Shown piece after piece: positions 24,854 through 35,098 of a DNA stretch of 64,000 nucleotides. Position numbers and translations under genes: made by a program. The stretch lies in contig ML769386.1 in the NCBI GenBank assembly GCA_009733575.1, positions 666,033-730,032 of the forward strand. The letters are read 5' to 3'. Within the stretch, counting starts at the first letter, position 1. Every line of letters starts with the position of its first letter. The notes under the pieces were generated by a model. That model saw only the letters and a program-made list of their open reading frames with translations, ran no database searches and was not told where the DNA came from. The DNA comes from Gymnopus androsaceus JB14 (taxonomy: Eukaryota; Basidiomycota; Agaricomycetes; Agaricales; Omphalotaceae).

Positions 24854-26408
24854 TCACCAAAACCTTCGAGAGGAGTACGTCTTTTCGCCGTTGTAGTCGC
24901 GAGGTTCAAGAACAAACCCATGACGGCTGTAGTTTGCGGACTCGGTGCTTCGAATGTACACTTCCACTGCGATAACATGGATGATGGTGGCAATCCAAAG
25001 GTTCATGCCTTAAGGGATATCAGAATCCTCCAGGTGAGCACTGAGTAGAGCATACCTTGAACGGCTCGAACAGCCGAAGCAGTACCGAGGGGACCTTCGT
25101 GTACAGATGCGTGTACTGGAACATATAGCCCGTTCTCGTGGGGCGTCGCGGATGTGCACTGGGGAAACATCTAGAGAAGATTATAAGCACAAACCGGCTT
25201 TGGCTCAGAAATGATAAACGTACAGACACCAATTCAGTTTCATTTTTCAGGACAAAGAAGACTTCGTCGCAACGCCAAAGAGAATAATATGAGCCAATCT
25301 CGGTGATAATAAGGCGCGAGGCGAGCATCATCAGCTTGGTGGAAATAATGACCGAAAAATAGACAACAGAACCTGTTGTACAAATTACTCAGCGATTTAG
25401 CTTGTATGATTTAAATCGCTGAGGACAGAGACCGACACAGTTAAAATCCAACTGCATTAAACAGTTGCCTCCCTTTTATAAGACAAGGGACATTCAACTG
25501 AGTCGGCCTTTGTCTCCAGTATAACTCACGCATCATCCATTTCCTGTGAGCCCGTGTGTTCCTCTTGACATACCAGTAGCCCAACAAAGCAGAAAAAGTG
25601 GACATAATCGCCAGAAGATAGTAGGCAGACTGCTGGTTGAGCTCACCCCCAAAGGAACGACGTGCAACGATGGCGCCAGTCACGCTTGCAGAAATTAGAA
25701 TGATCAAGCATGCGTAACCGTTCACCCTGAAACGGGAGACATGAGAAACGACGATGCTGTATCCGGATCCGAAACGACAACACACCTGTGTAAAAATACC
25801 GATTTCTGTGATGATTTCAGTTGGGTAGTTCGGAATACGGAATAAACAACGTACACGTCGAATGGCTGGAAGGAATTGAAGACCAACGAAAAAACCCAAC
25901 ACAACCGAAAGGTAAATGTGAACGGTGTAGTTGATACGGTACAAGCTCAAATGAAACCATCGAAATTCGCCTATCAAAGAGGGTTTTAGAAAGGCCAATA
26001 AAAGTAGAGGGCCTGGTCTACCTGGGACGGTCTGCTCTACCATTATTCTTGGATTCATGAGATATGCTCGCGCCAAGGAATAACCGAAAAGTGAACCACC
26101 ACACAAGAAAACTTAGTAGATACTACACTTAAGTCGCGATAGCAAAGAGTAGAATAAAACGCACATAGAATCAAACTCGGCTTTTCCTTGAAACCGAAAA
26201 TCCAACTTATTGATCTGTAAAAGGCAATTAGACCATTCTCCTTTGTTTCAACGACTCTCGATCGCCGGTCCTCGAAAACCTTCGGGTTTCCTTTTAGGAC
26301 ATAGCCCTGGTTGTGGCGATAAGAAGGTGATGTAGGGTCTTTTGAGACAGAGTTGAAAGAGTACGGGAGCGGCGGATAGCTCAATGAAAGAGACTCCAAG
26401 TTGGACAT
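24854..26408 (-). CDS. DUF2306 membrane protein, intact copy A
   Basis: Eight exons: complement(24854..25008, 25056..25170, 25230..25372, 25530..25726, 25786..25805, 25855..25970, 26022..26111, 26165..26408), in phase, 359 residues. DUF2306 landmarks are LARAYLMNPRIMVEQTVPG, VHIYLSVVLGFFVGLQFLPAIRR, RVNGYACLIILI, ARRSFGGELNQQSAYY, NTRAHRKWMMR and IGSYYSLWRCDE. The family consists of predicted multi-pass membrane proteins of unknown function. The 20-nt exon 25786..25805 (encoding KSVFLH plus part of an Arg codon) is needed to keep the frame and the conserved HRxNGY motif. The gene starts 411 bp from the disrupted pseudokinase copy on the other strand. Copy B of this gene, at 32.7-34.6 kb, is broken. 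Confidence 0.88.
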
Positions 26409-26818
26409 CTTGGAATGAAAGCGATAGCTTCAAGAATGGTAGATGATATATGTAAAAGTGTGAACTTGTTTTACTCCGTGAAGATGAACCATCATGAAGA
26501 GAGTTTCCGGGGAACGAGATTGTATTCGCAACTAGAACGAGCTAGAATGGGCGCTTGAAGCCGATGTTCGTCCTCGGAGCTCCGCGTACCAATTACCACG
26601 CAAGCACATGGCACTTGATAGATGTTTCCCATTGTTTCTTTTGCGCTTTCCTCCGCCAGCACCCACATTCGTGGTACTTGTTCAATCCTATCTCCGTTCT
26701 ACGATTAACCATCTCTATAGACTGAAAATGATTAACAGTACTGATTAACAGAAAAGGATGAACCCGTGCTTATTTGTTTCCTCAAAAATGGCGGCGATAG
26801 ATCCTTCTCTATACTCTC
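26409..26818. promoter_or_regulatory. Divergent promoter region, copy A
   Basis: This interval of about 410 bp lies between the DUF2306 ATG (26408, minus) and the ATG homologous to the copy-B pseudokinase start (26819, plus). Patches are shared with the copy-B interval: CATCATGAAGAGAG followed by TTTCCGGGGAAC on the DUF2306 side, and CCTATCTCCGTT near the kinase side. It is inferred to drive both genes. Confidence 0.5.
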
Positions 26819-29800
26819 ATGTCCATGTTCCAAGGATGATGAAAGCTTACGCTTCATTAGAGCTGACGAGCTCGAGCTCCAACGCTCTTCATCTGCTCAG
26901 AATTCGGTCAGAGTTTACAAACTTAATGGACGCCTGGTTGTGGTCAAGAAACTAGCAGTCGATGTTTCGGAAGAAGCATTGGAAGACCATGCCATCAAGT
27001 GGAATGCGCTCAAGCAGCACCCAAATGTATCGAGATTATGCGGGATATCAGATTATGGCTTCGATCCACCGTTTATAGTGGTACTTTTCTCTCTTTCGTT
27101 CCTCTATCGTTACATGAATGCTATCTTCTAGATGCCTTTTTACGAGAATGGCACTATCATTGAATTTCTCAAACAGAGGCCTCATTCAGAGGTGGACCGA
27201 AAACGCATGGTATGATCAAACCTCCATCCTTGCCTTATCCTTTTCTCATCTTCATTTCCGCATTCCCTCTCCCGTTCCCGTCTTGTACTCCCTCCTCTCT
27301 CCTCCCTGCATTCCCTCTCCCTCCCCTCCATCTAGATCCTTGAAATCGCATTAGGAATGGCCTTCCTCCACCAAAATGGTCTTGTCCATGGTCAACTTCG
27401 ACCAAGCAACATTTTCGTCTCACCCGATGGACATGCCACTGTTGCAGAATATGACACCCTCCAAACAAACAAAAACCCTGAAGCACATCGTTATCTAAGC
27501 CCAGAGGGTTGGAAAGGCACTGTTTCTCGGCCTTCAGACGTTTATGCCTTTGCAATGTGCGCGCTGGAGATATTCACTTCAATATTGCCTTGGGGTGGCT
27601 TGTCTGAAAAGGTTAGGCTCTGAAATAATATTCGGATCACAACTATCAATTAATTTTTTTTGTCGAGTAGCACATCTACTATTTGGTGGTAATTGAGAAA
27701 TCGCGTCCAGATCGCCCGGACGAAGTTCTACTCACGGATGACATTTGGAACATAATAGTCTCCGCTTGGGCAGAGGAGCCGCGCAGTAGACCGAGCTTCG
27801 ACCTCATCAGTCGGCTGTGGCGAGGAGCCATTAGCCAGTTTGCAACTCCCTCCGTATCGAATTCCCCACTTCATCGCCCACTCCGTAGACAAACACTTCG
27901 ACATTTATCTGTTATCTCTAATGGTAGTGGCCCACCCGCTTATGAGGATAGCCGTGTCGTCCCTGTTCCTGCGTCGGCGCCACCATCGACACATTCTTTC
28001 AGTAGTGCGGAGACTATCAGAGAGCGCATCGAACCCATACATGGTTACAGTTGGTACTCCGAATCCGAAGGCCAAGAAACCATGGCCGCACACCCCGCTG
28101 AGTGCTTCCCTTCACCCTCCAGTCATTCTCCGGCAATCTGACCGGAGAGCTACTGCGATGCCGCCTTGGGCTACTGGTACGGCAGACCTTTCTTCAGAAA
28201 GTCCTTCTTCCAGTCACAGTCGTTCACGCAGACTAACATATTTGGACCAAACGCGTAAGGTTATATACTATCCTTTCTATCACCGCTCATATCTACTATC
28301 TGAACAGATTCTTCTCCTCAATACGATATTAGGTCCTCAGAACCAGAAGAGGATGGCTTGGGCTATGACACGCGTGATCTTAGTCAAGCCCTTCCACACA
28401 TGGGCTCGAGAGAGTCTGGAAGAAGATACAGTCAATGGGAAGCAGGACGACGACTCATTCCACGACAAAGATCTTTCTCCGAATTATCCGTTAGGACAGA
28501 CTCAAGTGACGCCAAAGGTCAAGGTCAAAGGCAATCCAACCCAGTTTTATTAGTTGGAGCATTACAATCAGAGCTCCAGAGTCCTACTCGGAATGCGTCT
28601 GTAATTGATTCCTATATCAGAAAAATTTATGCGACATGTTTAGAATCAAGAAAAGAGGCGGCAAGGTTTGTAACAGCAGGCTTAGTTCCTATCTTGATAC
28701 ATATTCTCAAGACGCGCGCGGCCGACGGTTTGGACGTTGAGATTGTTTTGATCACTTTGGGCACTATTGCGTATGTATCTTCTCTTTTTCCTTCCTCCGT
28801 TTCCCACAACTTCCACCTCCTCGCTTTTTCTTCTCTCTTCCCCAGTAACAAATTTAACTGATGCTCTTTTAGTCATGATTCGATTAGCTCGAACATAATT
28901 TGGCGAACCAACACAACGATGACGCTAGTGAGAGTTCTTCCTTATCACCACATTTCTTCATCTAACAAAGGTTCAAGATCGAACTCGCTAGGTCACCAAT
29001 ATCAGAGATTTCAGTCCTATCGATCTGGTGCTTGAATCAAATATGCCGCAGTCCAGAAATTGCTCAAGAACTGATCAAGACTTCCGATATCATATCTGTC
29101 CTCCGAAATCGGATTGCCTTTGGCGATATGCATTCAGCTAGCATGGCTGTCTATTGCATAGGGAACTTGATACAGAATGACAGCATAGCGGAATTCCTTG
29201 CAGCCGTCGACATGGTCCCACTGCTAGTTGGTCATCTAAGAAAGGCGACTGAAAGCCAGCCTAATGCGGATCACATTTCCGCTGGTCTTTTCAGCATTGC
29301 AAGAATGTCGCGTTCGATTAAAGTGGGTACTTGTCTGAATTGTAACCATTCTATCTGAACCTGTGAGAATTAGCTGGCCAAAGTGTTGACAAAAGTTGGA
29401 TGCGTGGAGCTCATCTCTCACCACTTGAATAAGTCGACCGACCCCAATATCTTGAATTGGAGTACTCGAGCGGTGTATGTCCTGCTCTCATGTCTAGCAT
29501 TTTTCGCTGATAACGTTCTTCCTCTTGCAGCGGATGTCTAATGCGGCCAAATTCCTCTGATATGGCCCGCGCACTCCTTGATGCAGGAGTAGCTCGGTAT
29601 GTGTTCTTGTCTTTTGTTCCGGTATCATCATTTATCGGTCTTTCCCTTGTAGTGGGCTTGCTCGTGTCCCACTGTCCTTCATTCAGATGATCTACAAGCA
29701 CTCGGTTCCCTAGGATTTACAGTTCAACGATTTCAGCTGTGCTGAATGGAGTGGAAAAATCCGTCAGTTCTTGGTTGACGAGGGCGTCGTGGACTCGCTA

Positions 29801-30182
29801 CTCGCCGCGCTACGGACAGCAGCGGACGAACCCTGTTACGACGTGCAAATCGAGCTGGCCCTTGCTATTTCTCTTCTTGGAGACGTCGGCGGCTCCGTGA
29901 TAAGAAAAGAGCTCATCAATGCTGGCGCGATTACCATTCTGCGAGATATCGGGAATAGACACTCGGAAGTAGCTAAGGCTGCCGACTTGGCGAAGGCCTC
30001 CATCGTGGGAAACATCTGGACGAGGAATACTGGTATGTGCTCAATTTTTCCCTTTGTTGATGGTTGGTTTATACTCCCTTTTAGCGTCTGCAAAGACAAC
30101 GATGATGCACAACTGGAATGGCGGCTGTCCTGAATATCATCCACCTTCCCCGATACTTATGCAAGTACTTGATTTGCATTGA
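26819..30182 (+). pseudogene. Pseudokinase-armadillo gene, decayed copy A
   Basis: All eleven exons of the intact copy B (35099..38491) can be followed here at about 8.3 kb offset, and most of the sequence is still coding-like. Compared with copy B the frame is broken at least four times: one extra base near 26838 right after the start (MSMFQG then stop), two bases missing near 28081 leading to a stop at 28139-28141, one base missing near 29668 with a stop at about 29710, and one extra base near 29733. No alternative start or splice repairs the first two. Domain remnants match copy B (GLVHGQLRPSN, VAEYDTLQ, then armadillo-like repeats). A truncated kinase-only product from an unseen upstream start cannot be excluded. 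Confidence 0.78.
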
Positions 30183-31829
30183 ACCCTACAGCTTCACTGG
30201 GAGCTCCGTGTTTGGATTAGTTCTAGGTCTGGATCTTTATAAGTATGTATATTAAGTATTTATGTTACCGAATCACTGCGTCAAAGCTTACATATTGCGT
30301 CAAAGCTGACTAACATGCCATAAACCCATCATACTACTGTATCTGCGTCTGCGAATCACTCGTTGCTCTGTTTGGGATCAGTGTATGCACACGCACACTG
30401 AAATGCACAAGCACAATCCTTCATCCTTTTGGGCTACATATGCGCTATGCCCTACTGTGACGGTGAAATCCTGCCGGATATCCAACGGTCCTCTCTTCGT
30501 CCACGCTCGGACAAGAAACTCATATCTCTGCCTTAATACCGATACCACGGAGTTAAGGAGGGGGAGGACGCTCGCACCTAGTACCTATACTGTCCGTCCA
30601 TTTAGCAAAGTCTTCCTGAATCAGGACTTCGTTTAAAATCACGCTGGGTAAGTATCTCGCGTTTTCCTCCCTTCAAACACTCAAACATTGTTTTCACTTC
30701 TTTCGTAGGACGACCGTCGACGCCTCACTGCCTTTCGGGTTTAGGATTGGATACCATCGGACCCACCTAGCAGCATCAGTATCGCGGAGGGCGGAATTCA
30801 ACTTGCATCGCCGCGTCCCCTTCCAATTAATATAGATCCCATATATGTGCTCGACAAGACCTCGAGACGGGAAAAAAGTCTCAACGGTAGTGCACGACGA
30901 CCTGCTGGTCTTGTATATCCTTCGCTGCTCCTTGACAACGACGCCGTTCGTCCCGCCTAAGATCTGTATTGTATCAATTGATCCAAACATCGACGTGGAT
31001 AAGTTCTTTTTTCTGTGAAACCAGACTGTAAATTGTTCTTTGCAGGGTTCTATAGCAATAGATCAGTCGGACTGATTCACCAATTGGCCCGTTATTTACA
31101 GGCGAGTATTTCTACTGGTTCTTCCTCGCTTCAGTTCTGACGTTTTTTTGTTCTCGTAGCTAGCTCACTTCCTCCTCTTTTTTAATCCTTCTCACAATGA
31201 GGAATCTGTCACTCGTCGTAGTCGAATGCTGAACCATCACAGCGCTATCATAAGCCAACATTCAAACAAGGAACCACGAAGCGTTTTTGGGAGACACGGC
31301 AAGTCTCTTTCTATCCACCGAACGAAACAAATTCATTCAAGTACCGTAATAGGTAGTATTTGTGGAACATCGTCGACAGTGTTGTTCAATCGCAATATTT
31401 CAGTGCGCAACGATGAAAACCGGGCTTTGCCATTCAATCACTGCAGTACCCATTAGAAATTTAGAATCTACCGTACAGTGAGCATATGTGGGTGGAAAAA
31501 CCGTAAGCCTTGGCTCAAGTTGAAAAAATTACCTACAGCAATTACCCTACAGCACAGAGACCAATCCATTTGCTCACAAAGTTCTCACCCTAGCTCTCTG
31601 ACCCTATTGGGAGCACGTCGGGTACGTTCTCGCTCCCCCGTGCGATGTTCTATTCAGGACCAAACTCATTCCAGAAGCTACGACAGTAAAAGAAATCACG
31701 AAACAGTGATAATTAGGCCAGTCCACCTTACCGAACCCGTCGCAACCCTTTTCCAGAACGCAGAGACCTTCGAAACGGAATCTTACTAGGCTCCATCAAG
31801 GCCGACTACCCACCTTACCACCCTGTGAT
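30183..31829. other. Spacer between the duplicated segments
   Basis: About 1.6 kb separates the two segment copies. A 99-codon open frame on the minus strand (30694-30990) and a 103-codon frame on the plus strand (31478-31789) are present but carry no recognised domain. A short direct repeat (GCGTCAAAGCT, about 30281 and 30298) is visible. No terminal repeats or transposase were found. Confidence 0.45.
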
Positions 31830-32682
31830 GGAACAAAGCAGGATAGGACGTTCGAACCAAGGGCCGTCTCGAGCTCCTTCCTTTCTCCTACCGGAGATCG
31901 GGAGATATATAGGACCGAAGACCCGTGAACCATTGGTTGATATTCCAAAACCCCGAAAGCTAGAACGTGCGATTCCAGTAAGTACGTTTTGCTTTAATAA
32001 CACTGGGGCGAACCAACCTCAATTTATCTACATTAGAAAGCGTGCGTGCCGGTGTATCCTTTTGTTTATACAGTAGATACGCGCCAGGCGGAGAACTCGG
32101 GATATTGCTATGATAACCGCTAGGAGATAAGTATGCGTTGTGGCGTACTGCGCCCATCGACTCATCGTGGAGGAACTCGCCCAGATATTTGGTTAAAGGG
32201 AGGGCCACACATCCGCTCCCTAACAGGAAGCAAACAGAGACAGAGCGTTCTTGCAACGATTTACGCGCAAGCGATATCGTATCAAGACTAATTCGATCCA
32301 CTGATCTAGGCGTCTTGATAGGCTTTGATGTGCAGATGATCTCCCTACGGAGATCTTACCACCTTGTGATCGCAAAGACCTTTGACACCCTTCATATAGC
32401 ACCCTTTGCACGCTCGATATATCTGCCTTAGAGATCTTCCGAATCTGGCATGGACTTGAAGCTGCTGGAAGTCGAGAACAAATGTGGAAGTATGTAGGAG
32501 ACTGTTCTGAGTTAATTTCAAGCCAGTTTGAGTGTCTATGTACCATTGTACTTAAAACGGTGACGGAATCAAAACGGAATACTTCCGTCGATGTCAAAGC
32601 GTTCTTTCTTGAGCAATATTAATAATTTATAGCATTTCTGTACTTGAAATGATGGATGAACAGCGAATAAATGACAGGATTT

Positions 32683-34609
32683 TCACCAAAGCTTTCGAGG
32701 GGAATACGCCTTTTCGTTGTTGTAGTCGCGAGATTCAAGGACAAACCCATGACGGCTGTAATTTGCGGATTCGGTGCTTCGAATGTACACTTCCACTGCG
32801 AATGACATGGATGATAGTGGCAATCCAGAGGGTCATGCCTTGAATATTATCAGACTCTTTTCATGTGAGCACTCAATGGAGCATACCTTGAACGGTTCGA
32901 ACAGCCGAAGCAGTACCGAGGGGACCTTCGTGAACAGATGCGTGTACTGGAACTACACGTCCGTTCTCATTGGGGGTCGTGGAGTTGCACTGAGAAAACA
33001 TCTAGAGAAAATTATGAGCGCAAACTAGCTTTGGTTCAGAAATGAAAAACGTACAGAGACCAATTCAGTTTCATTTTTCAGTATAAAGAAGACTTCATCG
33101 CAACGCCAAAGAGAGTAATATGAGCCAATCTCGGTGACGATAAGGCGCGAGGCGAGCATTATCAACCTAGCAGAGATAATAACCGAAAAATAGACAACAG
33201 AACCTGTTGTGGAAGTTAATCAGCAATCTGGTTTGGTGGTTAAATCAATGAGTGCAGAGACCAACGCAGTTGACTTCCTTTGTAAGACAAAGGACATCCA
33301 GCTACATTGGCCTTTGCGTCCAGTGTAACTCACGCAGCATCCATTTCCTGTGAGCTCTGGTATTCCTCTTGACATACCAGTAGCCCAACAAAGCAGAAAA
33401 AACATACATAATTGCCAGAACGTAGTAAGCGCTCTGGGGGAGCGGATGCGGAGGGAGGGGGAAGAGACAGAGGCAGAGGAAAGAATCAGAATCAGAATCA
33501 GAATCGGATATGTGAGAGGTGATGGGGCAGGAGCGGAACCTGAACGTTTGAACAACCAGCTTACCTGGACATTGAGCTCACCTCCAAACGAACGGCGTGA
33601 AATGATGCCGCCGGTGATGTTTGCGACAATTAGGGTAGCCAAGCATACATAACCGTTCATCCTGGATGGGGAGACATGAGAAATGATGGTGCTGGACACC
33701 ACGGGCAACACGCTGAACACCAAAAACAATACACCTCTACTCCACTTGGAGCGCCTTTGAAGGTACGCTGAACACACCTCCCTTTATATTTGAATGGGAG
33801 CTGATTCAACATCTGGCAGAGCCCCATTCGTCTGTAAAGGAGCTCCAAGTGAGGTAAAACCGTGTTTTTACATGACCTGCGGATTGCCCTGCTGGGAGCC
33901 AAAAAAAAAACCCCCACCTATGTAAAAATACCGATTTCTGTGAAGACTTTAGTTGATCAGTTCAGACTACGGACTAGACAACTCACGCGTCGAATGGCGG
34001 AAGGAATTGAAGACCGACGAGAAGACCCCCCACAATCGAAAGGTAGATGTGAATGATGTAGTTGACGACGGTACAAACGTAGATCAAACCATCGAAATTC
34101 GCCTGTTAAAAAGGATGTTAAAACGGTGATTAAAAAGTACCTGGCCCAACCTACCTGGGACGGTCTGCTCTACCATTATTCTCGGATTCATCAAGTATGC
34201 GCGGGCCTACAATGCATATGGATCGTCAGTATATATTGGGCTGCCTAGGAGACTAGCGCGTGCCAAGCAATAAGCCAAAAGTGCACCACCACACGAGAAA
34301 ACTGGTAGATAGCGCACTTGAGTCGCATTCGCAAAGAATAAGATACAACGCACATAAAATCAAACTCGACATTTCCTTGAATCCAAATAGCCAGCTCAAT
34401 GATCTGTAGAAGGTAATCAGACCATTCTCCTTTGTCTCAACAACTCTCGATCGCTGTTCCTCTAGGACATAAGCCTGACTTGAGCTGCGATAAGAAGGTG
34501 ATGTGACGGGGACTTTTGAGACAGAGCTGATAGAGTACGCGAGCGGTCGATAGCTCGATGGAAGAGACTCGAGCTCGAACCCCGAGTTGGACATCATAGA
34601 GTTGGACAT
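32683..34609 (-). pseudogene. DUF2306 gene, decayed copy B
   Basis: The copy starts with an intact ATG at 34609 and most exons align with copy A, but the frame is broken in several places. Relative to copy A there is one extra base near 34065 and one missing base near 34003, which scrambles about 28 residues of a membrane helix. A further extra base near 32800 destroys the C-terminus. About 55 bp inserted near 34203-34258 brings an in-frame TAG unless it is spliced out, and its left end offers only GC, not GT. Copy B also has an extra intron at about 33427-33564 (after ELNVQ, before SAYYVL) that copy A lacks. A working product is unlikely. Confidence 0.78.
33425..33565 (-). other. Copy-specific intron with hexamer repeat
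   Basis: Relative to copy A, where the sequence reads straight through ELNQQSAYY, copy B carries about 140 bp with GT...AG ends. It contains four tandem AGAATC units (plus-strand sense, near 33483-33507) in a purine-rich tract. It is an intron present in one paralogue and absent in the other. Confidence 0.65.
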
Positions 34610-35098
34610 GGCGAAAGCGAAGGCTTCAAAATGCTAGATGCGATATATGTAGAATTTCGAAACATGATGAACTCTAAGATGAACCATCATGAAGAGAGTT
34701 TCCGGGGAACCGGACAGATTGTGTTTAGGTCATGTCACCGGAACTGCCAGTGTGGCGCTCGTGTTCCTCGTTCTTCTTCTCTTCCCAAATATCCCAATCC
34801 CATCCATTTCTCTCAAGCTCACGACTTGGGTTTGGCTGATTATTCTTGTCTATGGGACTGGTATGTATCCCACTATCTCACTTATTTCGCACTTTCCTTT
34901 TTTTTCCCCTGGATAAAACAGGCACATATAGCACCCATATTTATTCAACCCTATCTCCGTTTTACGATTGGCTGTGCGATATATACGCTAACCATACGGA
35001 TTGAAACAGATTACAGATCCAAGGATGAACCCGTGCCTACTTGTTTCCTAAAAATGCCGAGTCCTACGGTACAACGATAAAGTCTTCTCTATACCCTC
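34610..35098. promoter_or_regulatory. Divergent promoter region, copy B
   Basis: This 489-bp interval lies between the broken DUF2306 copy (minus) and the intact pseudokinase start (plus). It shares patches with the copy-A interval (CATCATGAAGAGAG; CCTATCTCCGTT; GATGAACCCGTGC). It should drive the intact pseudokinase. Confidence 0.5.

Larger units (their letters stand above)
23840..30320. repeat. Segmental duplication, copy A
   Basis: This copy contains a DUF2306 gene (minus) and a pseudokinase-armadillo gene (plus) in divergent order. The same order, exon pattern and most coding sequence recur in copy B at about 31.83-38.6 kb. Edges are estimates from visual alignment. The copies differ by many substitutions, several indels and intron changes, so the duplication is not recent. 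Confidence 0.85.

Noticed and set aside
30694..30990. 99-codon open frame (minus) in the spacer between duplicated blocks, at first sight like a retroelement fragment
   Set aside because: No reverse-transcriptase, integrase or zinc-knuckle motif, no flanking repeats and no recognised family; too short to support.
31226..31789. Two plus-strand open frames of 76 and 103 codons
   Set aside because: Composition is irregular, no domain is visible, and the frames do not splice together; they look like chance.
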